Source of the DNA: Stercorarius parasiticus
Lineage: Eukaryota > Chordata > Aves > Charadriiformes > Stercorariidae
Assembly (NCBI GenBank): GCA_013396915.1
Contig: VWZL01002042.1
Span: 294,765 to 358,764, forward strand
Reading direction: 5' to 3'
DNA length: 64,000 bases
Part shown: positions 23,606-35,300 of the stretch, piece after piece
Position numbering within the stretch: position 1 is the stretch's first letter
How the letters are laid out: every line of letters begins with the position of its first letter
Notes under the pieces: model-generated
Database searches by the model: none
What the model saw: the letters and a program-made list of their open reading frames with translations, nothing else
Told to the model about the DNA's origin: nothing
Program-made: the position numbers and the translations under genes

Positions 23606-24533
23606 CGCTACTCCATTCATAAAAAAAAAGCCCCAGGCGCGGCGCCAAGCTGCCCCCTAAAGCAAATTTTGATTTATTTCTGTGCCACGCTTTTGTAAAT
23701 GCTTTACAGGCATTAAAAGAGAGGTCCAGGCAAAGACAGAAGGCCTCTACAGGAATCATAACTCAGGTGCTCCTCTGTGGCATTTTGGCAGACTAAAGAG
23801 CCGCTTACAAGTTTCACCGCCTTTAGTTTTTAAAGTATAGGAAACAGCAGATAGGATGCTTGATACGCATAGCAAGAATTGCCGCTGTTGCTTTTGAAGA
23901 TGTGCTGTCTCACAAGTTGTTGTGAAAAAGGAACAAGATTATTTTCTTGTAAGGGATTTGGCTGGTCTCAAAAGTCATTAACAGGAGCTGGAACGATGTA
24001 TCGTTTTCGTCTTCCATGTGGGTTGCCAGAACACATACACGCTGATGCTGAGGATGAAAGTCTGATCTCCCCACATTAATTCTCAGAGCAGCTGGTCTGG
24101 AAATTTAGTGCCTGTGCGACCTTTCTGAAAGGGGATTGTTGAAAAGCCTGATTCGAAGCCCGGTGAGCTCAATGGAGTTCTTTGTGTTGACTTCTCTGGG
24201 CCCAGGATCAAGCCCTCGGGCAGAGCTGCGGTGCCTGCAGCCACCCAGCGAGGACGCGGCGACTGCCGAAGGGCAGAGTCCACCCCAGCCAGCGTGCTGC
24301 AGGGCTGCGGAGCACGGTGCCTTCGACGCCTTTTCCAGTACGGAGCATCTGTATGCGCAGACGTCCTAGCAATGTAATTAATGGCAAACTAAAAAAAAAA
24401 ATAATAATCTTGCAAAGCTCTCCAAGCCCCAATTTCTGAAATGAGGCTCTGAGTGGGTTTTCAGCGCTGACAGATTGTTCTTAGATAAGTGTTTTTCTCA
24501 TGTCTGGATTCCTCTTGACAGACGCAGACACAG

Positions 24534-24568
<35 letters not shown>

Positions 24569-24683
24569 GTTTAGGTTTCAGACAAAGATTTTAGACAACA
24601 TACTTTTAAACCGGAGATTATCATCTTTCTCATTTTGCACGCTGTGTGTGTCGCTTACACCTTACTTTAAAAAAAAAAAGAAA
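23606..24683. other. No gene recognised
   Basis: Noncoding DNA between the CpG island and the false duplication, holding the A31 tract. Confidence 0.6.
24534..24564 (+). repeat. Poly(A) run of 31 bases
   Basis: A pure A31 tract, with a second A-run at about 24668-24679 just before the false duplication. I see no LINE or SINE body directly 5' of it, so its origin is unclear. It may have contributed to the nearby contig break. Confidence 0.9.
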
Positions 24684-25362
24684 GAAGGTTTTATTTTCTG
24701 CCCACTTTCAGTCACCTCTGTGATCTCTTGATCCTGCCCGTGGCTCCCCTCCTACTGTCCCTTTCTTGCCGGGAACCTCTATGGCCGTGTCACGCCAAGC
24801 TTCAGGCTGGCTGTCGCGCTGTGTGTCATTGGCAGGGCAGCAGCTACGGGATGGGGAACACACGGGAGGGACATGGGACACAGAGAACGTGCCTCCTGCT
24901 AGATTCAGAATTTCGTTTACAGGTAAAAAGGTCACATACTGGTGTGTGGAGCCAGTAATTCAAATGTATTGTGAGTCTAAGGTTTTAACAGCCCAGTCCA
25001 ATTCAACAAGCAGCTGTTGGTANGAAGGTTTTATTTTCTGCCCACTTTCAGTCGCCTCTGTGATCTCTTGATCCTGCCCGTGGCTCCCCTCCTACTGTCC
25101 CTTTCTTGCCGGGAACCTCTATGGCCGTGTCACGCCAAGCTTCAGGCTGGCTGTCGCGCTGTGTGTCATTGGCAGGGCAGCAGCTACGGGATGGGGAACA
25201 CACGGGAGGGACATGGGACACAGAGAACGTGCCTCCTGCTAGATTCAGAATTTCGTTTACAGGTAAAAAGGTCACATACTGGTGTGTGGAGCCAGTAATT
25301 CAAATGTATTGTGAGTCTAAGGTTTTAACAGCCCAGTCCAATTCAACAAGCAGCTGTTGGTA
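24684..25362. repeat. Two 339-bp near-identical copies in tandem, separated by a single N
   Basis: Bases 24684-25022 and 25024-25362 are the same apart from one substitution that I could find (A at 24714, G at 25054). The N at 25023 sits exactly between them. Such a pattern is expected when two overlapping contig ends are joined without merging, the mismatch being an allelic difference. I therefore read it as an assembly artefact, not a biological duplication. The duplicated ORFs inside it have no recognisable function. Confidence 0.9.
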
Positions 25363-28300
25363 GTCCTGTTTGTTACAATAAGACACTTATTTTCCAAATG
25401 ATCTAACACTTGCTAATTTCAATTAATAATGCATTTAAAAGTGTTATACACAAGCTTCCTGACATCTATCCTATTCTCTGGCATTAAGTTCACCTTTTCT
25501 GAGTGCTGTTAGAGCGAGCAGCTGGTGTCCTCAGTTCCTCTCTGAGAAGATGGACTAACCTCCAGTAGCTGCTTCTACCAACAATTAAATAACCAATAAT
25601 CCAGACGCATCCTCAAGCTCAGTTTCCCAATCCTAGGAAGCTGGGAAGAGGTAACCCAGTGTGTGCCCTCTCCTACCCTGCCCAAAGCTGGAGCTGCTGG
25701 CGGCCGTGGAGCCTCATGCAGGGCTGGAGCCATCCGTCTGTGTGCTCCTGGACGCTTGCTGAGCCTTGATGATAATTATTGATGATCATTTAAAGCTATT
25801 TTTTTTCCCCCCAGTTTTGGTATCTGTTTGTTGTGGAGCAAACTGAGCATCCCAGCTTGCACCGCATCAGTCAGAGGCTTTTTGAGAAACCAGTGAAGAT
25901 CCTCCTAGTAAATAGGAGAAAAAGGGAGCCTAGAGATAGGCATTCCTTCTGCTTGAGGAAAGATATGTACATTTGAAGTGTGAGTTTCCAGCAAATTTTG
26001 TGTTTATTGCTTCCCAGTGTCTCAAAGTTGCTCCAGTTCAAGGCTGTGGCAAAACTCCAGTTGCTTTCAGCAGAAGCAGAATGGAGTCTTGTGTTTACTA
26101 TGTGGGGTTTCTTGCCTGAGGGCTGCAGAAATGACATGATATAATTTCTTATCATAACAACAAGATGATCTGGTAGGCTTCTGGTTCNCTGAGATTCCCA
26201 TGCATCTGAAGAGTCATCTCATTATCCTCTCATATTTTCTTGCCTGGTACATATTATTACTGGCTTTATACCTGCAAGTATGTTCAAAGGGGAAAGCTAT
26301 GAGTTTAGCCTAATAAAATCTCCAGCAAAATCCCAGGCACGATATCTTTCTCCAGGTGCAAATTGTCTAATTACAGGCATGTGCTAGAACCTCTTGAAAC
26401 ACTCTAGCACTCGCTGGTTGAAGACTTAAGACTCGATTCATTACTATTGCTGCATCTGGCCTTTCTTTGTACAGTAATCCTTATTAACCCTCCTGACTGG
26501 GGACAGAGACTCTTTCCGTTGCAGTTGGCTCCACAATTGTCCACTTACGACTTACTTGGTTTCTGGATTGAGGATAGGCAAGAAGCTGGATGCCCGCTCC
26601 TCCTCCTGCCTTTTCCTCTTGCCCTGGGTTACTGCTCCTCTGCTTGGTGAAGGGGGAAGAGGAAGGCATTGACCAGGAGCCGCTCACCTTCTCCACCTCA
26701 CTCTCTCTGTAGGCTTCCCTGGTGGCTAACATTGACCTTCCATGCTCAGCCGGCCTCCACACTGGCCTCCAGCCAGTCCCCACTGGTAGTCATGGTCGAG
26801 GTGATTCAGCAGAGCATCATCCACGGGTCCCAGTGCCGCGGTGGGTTTGATCTTCTGCTGCAGTCGACGTTTACACATGCGCCTCGATGCCTTGATGAAC
26901 TGGACATCTCAGATACTTTGCAACCTGAAATCCAAGCCGAGACTAAAATCATTGCCAGCCTTGTTCCCAAAGGCATGGGATTTTCAAAGCATTTTATTCA
27001 AATTAAGCTTCTAAAATTCTTTTAAATGAATTCATGGCCATGAAATGGGTCTTCCTTTGCTCTAAGGTTCCCATGACGTTAATGCTTCGACTAACGTTGA
27101 CACTGTGCACTCCTGCCTTTGCTCCACGCCAGCCACCTCCTGTCCCACTGACACGCGATGGATCTGCCAGTCCTTTGTTTTCCATGTCATTAGACAGGCG
27201 TCTAATTGACACTTGTCTGATTTTTTACCTTTCAGAAAACCTTTTAGGAGCAGGAATGGCTGTGGTGTGGAATAAAATCGCTTAGAGTTTTCTGCCTGTT
27301 TTTCTTGGGCAGAATTCAAGTTACCTGCCTGTCTCTGCAGAGGTTTTGCAGGCTGGAGATATTAAAGACATTGAGTGTCTTTCCTTCTTGTGTCTTACTT
27401 TTAAATGTCAGAAGGTCTTTTTGTTTCCTGGAGAGCTAGATGCCCTCTAGACAGACGAATTAATAATACTGCAGATACACAGGCGCCAGAGGCATTGTAA
27501 CTTATGAGCTGCAAGAACTCCTCCTTTTGCTCTCAAATATTGCTGTCTACTCTATTGTTACCATCAGATTTCAAGGCACAAAAGGTATAGCTGAATCCCT
27601 GAAATATTTATTACCAAGCCTTATACCTGCATGCGCTGTTTAATGTGCACAGGGGGGTCACTCGCCCCTTCTCGCTCCTGAGGTACGTGTTTAAAAAGCC
27701 AGCTCGGGTTTACCTAAGGTGGTGGCAGAACAGCCAGGGGTTGAATTAATAACTTTTGAACTGCAGGGCGAGATCTTCTGCACCAGACCGCTTCCCTTCG
27801 TATTCCTTTTGTCTGAGCTCGGCTCACTGAGCGTGGACCACAAGCCTCCCCCTCCAGACCGAGCCACTCCGCAGCATCCACGGGGAGGCTTTCCTAACCT
27901 AGGGTAGACATGCCAGATTTCCAAACAAGTGACATTTCACATTTAAAACAAAGACTACAAGCAAATTTTAAATTCATCGGCTATTTTACGTCAAATTAAA
28001 ATTCAGGTGGCAGGAACTGGGAAGCACAAACTTATCTTCCAACTGGTGTTCAGGCAGTTTCCCCAGGGTCAGAGTACGACCTAGCATTAGCTGCCCATCT
28101 AAATGGGAACAGTGCTTTCAAACACATTATTTCAGATTAAAGTCTGCCATTTGCATATATTTTAAATAGCACTTATATTCATCGCAAGCGAGTGGGTGGA
28201 GGGGTAAGTTTTACAAAATGGGCTTCAATAGGAAAAATAAGAAAAGAGCAACAACGCAATAGCAACTGCATTTGATTTTCCGTGGACAGTTACAATTTAG

Positions 28301-30025
28301 ACTTCATTATTCAAAATACAAATGGCAAGTACGTAATAGCTACTAATAATGGAACTTCAGAGCAGTTGGAAAAGAAAGGCTTTAGAATGGATTTGATAGT
28401 CCTTGAATTTTCAGCTGAAAGGCTTGGGTGACAGAACAAAGAAATCCAATATGACATTGTAAATCTGCCCTCTCCCCGAGCTGATGGGTATTGTCTAGGG
28501 ACTCCAATGGGGTCTGGATCTGCAGCCTTGATTTTTTATTTTTTTTTTTTTTCCTTTTTTCTTTTTTTCTCCGTGAAATCATACAGAACGCCACTGACAG
28601 CATGTTCAGTTCCTGCCTGACAGCTGGCCACATGATTTCCATTGTGGTATGAAAAACCAGCGGGTAACAGTGACAGCCAGCCAGTTCCTACCTGTGCCTC
28701 CGACTGCTCCAGCCTAGCTCATCGCGTGGGTCGGCAATCTTCTGTCCCTCACATCAGAACGACCCGTATGGGTAGGAAGACCAACCCCTCCGACCTTCTC
28801 TGGAGAATGCATCTTCCTTTGCTGTGGTAGACCCTTGGCTCCAGAAGCCTTCAAGCCTTTAGCACCCCTGAGTGTGTTTTCTTCTTATGAAGTTCTCTCT
28901 ATTAGTTCTTCTTCCCCGCTCTGTGTAGGAGTACAGGACAGAAAAACAAACCAACCAACCAACCAACCATGTTTTCCTCAACAGAAAACTCATTGCTAAT
29001 AATACTGACTTGGCAACTAGCGGAAAGGGTAAGTCATTTTGTGTGTGTGGTGTACATGCGACTGGTGCTGTGCACATTCATTTCTTCACCTCTGACTGCG
29101 GCTTACTCTTTAGGTGCGCGGCGCATATTGTTTTTAGCCTGCCTGTGAAGATACAGAAACAGTAAACAGGGACACTCCCAAGTTCAGGTAAGACCATGCA
29201 AAAACTCCATTTAAAACCACACTTCACTGAATTCACAAGGAGCCCTGTTGCCTTTGATGAAAAGTTCAAAACTCATTCACTTTTCGCAGGCTGAAAGCTA
29301 AGCCTGTCTGCAAGCCCGTTGCTGATTTAAGGCCAGAGAGCTGAAACTCTGCAGGCAAGTCTTTGCAACAAAAAATACTGTCACTTTGAACCATTTTGAA
29401 GGTGCTTGAGACCCGGAGGCAAGAGCACCAGCAGGCGCCACAGAGATCTCTCATTTGCACTTCACCCGTCATGAGCTAAGGAGGCAAAGTCTGAGATTTG
29501 GGTGCATTTGACAAGGTGAGGAAAACTTAGGTAGCACCTTAGCATTTGCTGTACTTTTTCCTGTCTTTTAAATAATGGCATCCTGTAATGGCCCATCATC
29601 TCTGTTCCCTTTAAAGGCCTGATTAATTTAAAGGCATGATAGGCTTGCTGGGATGACTCACATACCAAAGGAAGGGAGGAATGAAGAAAGACGAGACTCA
29701 AGAAGTAGTGGCAAAATATACAATTATTTCAAAACTCTGTCCCTTTGTGCAGCTCTGACCAAAGAAAGAGAGATGACAAAGCCAAAAGTTGCACAAGCCA
29801 GCAAAGGATGGTCATGTAGAGAAGCTGAGAGCAACTGCAGCATCCTTCCAAGCCCTAACTGGGTCCAAGTCACGCGCCAGGCTCCTGATCTGGGGACCTT
29901 AATGTGGTGGCAAAAGTGTCTGTGGGCAGCTGTTAATGGATGTCTCAGCTCAGAAAACCTCTAGAGAGGTGGAGCTCTGGTGAAAGCTCACCCAGTCAGC
30001 TGGGAAGGATCTCCATGCGTTATCC
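25363..30025. other. No gene recognised
   Basis: Noncoding. It contains an N at 26188 with no duplicated flanks that I can see, a T-rich tract at about 28532-28569 and (AACC)5. ORFs are short and lack family features. Confidence 0.55.
28949..28968. repeat. (AACC)5 microsatellite
   Basis: Five perfect AACC units in noncoding sequence. Confidence 0.92.
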
Positions 30026-30218
30026 CTGGGCACTGGCCCAGGTTGCCCAGAGAGGTGGTGGAGGCCCCATCCCTGGAGACATTCAAGGCCAGGCTGGATG
30101 AGGCTCTGAGCAACCTGATCTAGTTGAAGATGTCCCTGCTCACTGCGGGGGGGTTGGACTAGATGGCCTTTAAAGGTCCCTTCAACCCAACACGATCGAT
30201 GATTCTATGATTCTATTC
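30026..30218 (+). mobile_element. CR1 LINE 3' end fragment, sense
   Basis: It carries CAGGTTGCCCAGAGAGGTGG, CATTCAAGGCCAGGCTGGAT and a 3' terminus with two ATTCTATG-type units at about 30202-30217. Roughly 190 bp, 5'-truncated. Confidence 0.88.
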
Positions 30219-31712
30219 CCATCTTCTGGATGGGGGAGAAAAGGTGGCTAAGCACCAGTGATGGATATCCTCCTGCATCGCCCTTCGGTCTGCCAGCATT
30301 TTCCTGTACTGCATACTCAGAACGTTGCCTGTCCAGCCCGGGATGGCCAGGGCTGAGGCAGTGGCAGAGGCAGAGGATGGAGGATGCTGAGGCCCCGACA
30401 GGTTTCCGAACAGCAAAAAAGCCCAGCGAGTCAGTGGTGTGCTCACAGGGAGGATGGCGGGGGCGAAAGCCTTTGCAGGGCTGAGATTCAGCGGGTGACA
30501 GGAGGGGTTTGGGCAGTACGTCACTCTGTATTTGCAAACGAAGGGCACAGAAGTCAAAACAATCAGGAAAGGAGGGGGGTTTTGACTGTCACTCACTCTG
30601 AAGCATTTAATATTTAGGGTTTGGCTAAATTATGGAATTATGGTAAGTCAGCTGAATTATGAAATTATAATAATGAAATCTGAAGAGTGTACTTGAAATG
30701 GCACTTCCCCATGAGGTCTCTAAAGAGCTCAAATACAAAATTACTGATTATCATGCTTTTTAATTTATAAGTTAAACCTGCCTTACCTTCTGTTACCAAG
30801 GGAACAGAAAATGGCAAACATGGCATCCTTTCTAAAATGGGCTCTGGGGGCAATCCTGCTTATTTTACTTCCGACTTCCCTTCCAAGCAGCCTGAAAAAT
30901 AGGATTAATACACACGTGGAGAAATGCGATTGCCTGGAAGAAAAGTCCAGACACCTTCGTTTTAGAGAAAAGATCTCCTTGCTTGAAGGAGGCAGCGCGG
31001 ATAAGGAGGACCCCCCACGTACAGCCACTTTGGGTCCCCAGGAAGATTTCAGCCGGGTTTCTCAACAAAGGCTTTTGAAGAAACTGGGTTGCTGCGGGAC
31101 CATGGGCATGGGGCAGCCCAACCAGCCCCAGGAACGGGCAAAGATGGCGGAGAGCAATCCCCTGCCTGCTTTGCCGGCGTAGGACACGGACAACAACAGC
31201 AGGGCGTTAGGCTCAGAGAAATTCTTCAAAGCAGTGAAAGAGGAATAAGTTAACTGATCTGAACTGATCTGAAATGAAAAGGGGCATTTTTCAATGTCGT
31301 GAAAAGCCTTGGGTTTGTTGAGCAATGCTGGGACTTTCCTGAAGGGCTGGCCTTCAGGTGCTGGAAAAATACCGCAGTCTTAGGCATGTAGTTATGCAGC
31401 ACCACACTCTCACCTCTACACCTTTAACCAAACAAACAGTTCAAGGGCTGCAGTGTCTTATCAAAATGCAGTACTTGAAAAAATTGGAGCCTCAAATTCT
31501 CAGGTCTAAGGAGCTAAGTAAGAGCACTGGGGAATGATCTCCGGACCTGGGATCAAGCAATACAGAAAGTCTTCCAGAGCTGTCTGGAGACTTACATTTC
31601 CGTAATAACTGTGGACAAAATAGTAATTTTCCATTTCTTTTCTTACTGGTACAGAAACCTAAACAATCCAGGCAAGAAATAAAGACACAAACCACCTACC
31701 CTGTGTACGGCT
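30219..31712. other. No gene recognised
   Basis: Noncoding between two CR1 copies. Overlapping ORFs of about 110-127 codons at 30205-30596 and 30811-31182 lack any recognisable domain. Confidence 0.55.
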
Positions 31713-32392
31713 GTAGAATCAGAGAATCATACAACGGTTTGGGTTGGAAGGGACCTTAAAGATCATCCAGTCCCACCCCCCTGCCCTGGGCAGGGACACC
31801 TCCCACCAGACCAGGTTGCTCCAAGCCCCATCCAACCTGGCCTTGAACACCTCCAGGGATGGGGCACTCACAGCTTCTCTGGGCAACCTGGGCCAGGGGC
31901 TCACCACCCTCATGGTAAATAATTCCTTCCAAATATCTAACCTAAATCTCCCCTCTTTCAGTTTAAAACCATTACTCCTTGTCTTTTGGCTCCACTCCCT
32001 GATAAAGAGTCCCTCCCCACCTTTCCTATAGGCCCCTTAGGTACTGGAAGGGCCTCCAAGGTCTCCCTGGAGCCTCCTCTTCTCCAGGCTGAACAACCCC
32101 AACTCTCTCAGCCTGTCCTCACAGCAGAGGTGTGAGGGCCATCTTTGTGGCCCTGTTGGAGCAGGTCCATGTCCTTCTTATGTTGGCAGCTCCAGAGCTG
32201 GACACAGCACTGCAGGTGGGGTCTCCCCAGAGCAGAGGGGCAGAATCCCCTCCCCTGACCTACTGGCCACGCTGCTTTTGATGCAGCCCAGGATGTGAGC
32301 TTCACATTCCCCACCAGCCCTTCCTTGTTGGTGAGAGGAAGGTCCAGCATAGCATCTCTCCTCGTTGGCTCCTTTATCACTTGGAGAAGGAA
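31713..32392 (-). mobile_element. CR1 LINE copy with an internal deletion
   Basis: The antisense 3' terminus begins at about 31713 and runs through the ORF2 C-terminal region to about 32295 (TTTTGATGCAGCCCAGGATG). It then jumps to a more upstream part of CR1 ORF2 (CCAGCCCTTCCTTGTTGGTG and CTCGTTGGCTCCTTTATCAC). The intervening reverse-transcriptase segment, present in the copy at 54553-55625, is missing. No intact frame remains. Confidence 0.8.
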
Positions 32393-35300
32393 GAATACAG
32401 CCAGCCAGCTTCTTCCCTGAAGGCTGCTCCTAGCTTCAATTATTGGGCAAAACTTACTGCTTGTGCAAGCTTTGGCTCTTTTATCTGCAATATTTTGTAC
32501 AACTTACTCAAATGGAAACCACTGCACAGTGTAAAGTTAAGGCCCGTCAATACACATTTCACTGCTCGGTAAAATTGGAGCTGATTTTTTCCTCTTCACT
32601 AAGATATTAGTATACTGTTTTCTATGGAAAAAAAAAAAAGCATAAATACAAATTTTTTTTTTTAAATGGCGTTTTTTTTGCCTATTGTAAGTTGTTTCTT
32701 AAAAGAGGAGATATCCAAAATAAACCAGAGAGCTTAAACTGGAGTGAAGTCAGGCACTGGCCAGTCCCTTCCTCTTCTCCTCCCCGAGGATCCAGCCAGA
32801 GCTCAGAGCGGGCATGAGGCTCCTCTGCCAGCCGGTGCCTTCCACCAGCAGCGGCTGTGGGTGGATTTTGCACTCTTGCTGCTCTGGGTTTTAAACTTAG
32901 ATCTTCTGGAACAAGGCTCGGTGAACAAGCGCAGGAGTCGGCAAAAACGGAAAGGAAATACATTATGGTGTGCTGCCTCTTGTCGGTTCACATTCTTTGT
33001 GTCTCGGACAAACTGCCAAGCCTTGAAAGAGCTCCCGTCTCTGGTCTCTAACCTCTCGCTGCCTTTGTTCACTGGAGCCTCCTCCCGCAGAGAGATCTGC
33101 ACGAGCAGTGACGAGTGTGCATCCGCAGGGAGCTCCAGGTGCTCCCACTTGGCCGGACACCCTGGACATTTACCTCCACACTCCCTTTGGGTTTGTTATC
33201 TCCAGGGAGACACCAAACATTTGCCAGCTTCAGCTAAATTCCTGCTTAACTCATCTTAAGACAAAACCACTTTATTACGCCGAAAGATAAAGTTCTCACA
33301 AAAAAAGGGAAAAAATATCTGTTATTAGCAAGCACAGCCAATAAAGCTTCCCAAGCTGTCACACCAGCAGCGAGGGTCACATCTCGGCTACCACGGCCGG
33401 TGTGCGGCAGGAGCACACGCTGCGTCCCAGCTACTACCCTTCAGGTTGTGGGATTTCTGCAGGGGCTGGTCCCCCCTCCCCGGCCAAGGTGTAAAAAGTT
33501 GTCCTTGCCACTGGGTTCCAATGAAGCTTCAAAATATTTTTGAAACTCTCAGGTTTCCCTCCGGATATAGGGGAGCTTTGTTCAGCTGCTGGGTACCTGT
33601 CAGAACAGAGGAGAGGCTGCTGAAGCCGAGGTACCTCTGGTACAAGGAGAGGTTTCAGGAATGCTGATTTTCTGCTTCTGTTTGACTTTCTTGCTCGAGG
33701 GACTGATCTAAATCACAGACCTGTGGGGTTCCTCCCTTTCCAGATGTGAGAGCAAAAAAATTACGAAAGCTTTTCTTGCTTTTGTAATGCTTAGCAAGCT
33801 GCTAAGGAGAGGAAGCCCTAACCCTCCAATAGGTCCTCTGCAGCTTACGGCACGGCACAGCTTTTCCAAGAAACGGCCTGAGATGGGGGTGAAAGGAACA
33901 GGGTTTGGGGAGAGGATGGTCGCAGGGAATGCCCCCTCCCTCCCCGATGCACGTCGCACCGCACCCAGCCCGTGCCCGAAACCCGTAACGCCAGGCTGCA
34001 GAGCATTTAATGTCCAAGAAAAGGAGACCTGCACATTGCAGGAGTCTCCCGGTGGGCAAAAAGACAGACGCTGAGCAAAACGCTGCCAATGAATGCTTTT
34101 CCCAGGAGGAAATGTGGAGCAGGATTACAAAGCCTTTGGTAGGCTCCACGCCGTCCTCCTCGGCGCCGAGGCCAGCGCCGGGACCTCTGGAAAGCTTGCC
34201 CCAATTGTCTGTTCATCAGCCTCCCTGGCAACCCGCTGCTCGTGTCAGCGATGCTTAATTACACCGGGTGATGGATTCACTTGTATATTTGGGGCTTATC
34301 CAATCTGGAACTCTGGTCCTATCTGTTTTTCTTCCAGGTTTTTTTTTTTTTTTCCTGTCTTAGCCACTATCTCAGTCAGGAAACTTCAGATTGAAAAAGT
34401 CCCCTCTGCTTGTCTCTCCCTAGTCTAAAGCACTTACCATTGAATGGCCACGGGGATCAGGTGCATATACCTTTCAAGCATTTTTTTCTTTTTTTCTTTT
34501 TTTTTTTTTGTGACTATACAGTGCCTGGGCTTTAAATGCACGTTAATGTTCTGTGCTTTCTGTTTCACTGATTAGCTTGGCAAGCCCAGAAGGCAAACCT
34601 TTCCCAGAGGCAAATGAATGGCTGCAGAGGAGGAATACCAGGAACCTCTCTTTGTTAATTTAAGAATATGAACACTTAAAACTGAAGACACAGGCATTTC
34701 CTTTTTGTATAGGAAATTTATTGCCAAGTGCTGGGCCTGGGGAGAAAGTTTTCCTCTTTCTATTCAGTTCATTTGTGCTAATCAAAGGGGTATAACCTAA
34801 GTGAGAAAAGACAGTGCAGGTCAGTGACTCTGGTCACTGATGGGGCTTGCTGGGATGGAGGGACGGCTGGCTTAGACCAGACTGAACTGATTTGTAGACC
34901 TGAACCCTAAAACCTTTCTATGATGAAAACAGCCGTCTGCTGTCAACGTTGGAGCCTCGTATGACGGCAGAGATACACCTCAGGGCTGGTGCCGCCTGCT
35001 TATTTTTGCAGTTTAATCCTTCCCATTCTGATTCCAGAAATGCTATTTGTTTACCCCAGAAGAGGAGAAGGTGGAGAAATGGCTGTTACGGTTGCATGGG
35101 AGCTGGGAACAACAGTGGGCCGATATTCTGCTCTGCCTGCAGTTCGAGTGATAATAAATTGACGGCTTCCCTGTGTGCGAGAAGCTCATTGTCAGAAAAG
35201 GTTTGCTAAAGCTGGGGGTAGTTTTCAAGGCAGCTGTATCTCCACATCTCCCAATCTCTCCAGCCAGTGCTTTCTGCTCCAGTCAATCAGGACTGCGATG

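Noticed and set aside
24728..25363. Repeated ORFs of about 75-100 codons in tandem, which might suggest a duplicated small gene
   Set aside because: They arise from the 339-bp contig-end duplication around the N at 25023, not from two genes.
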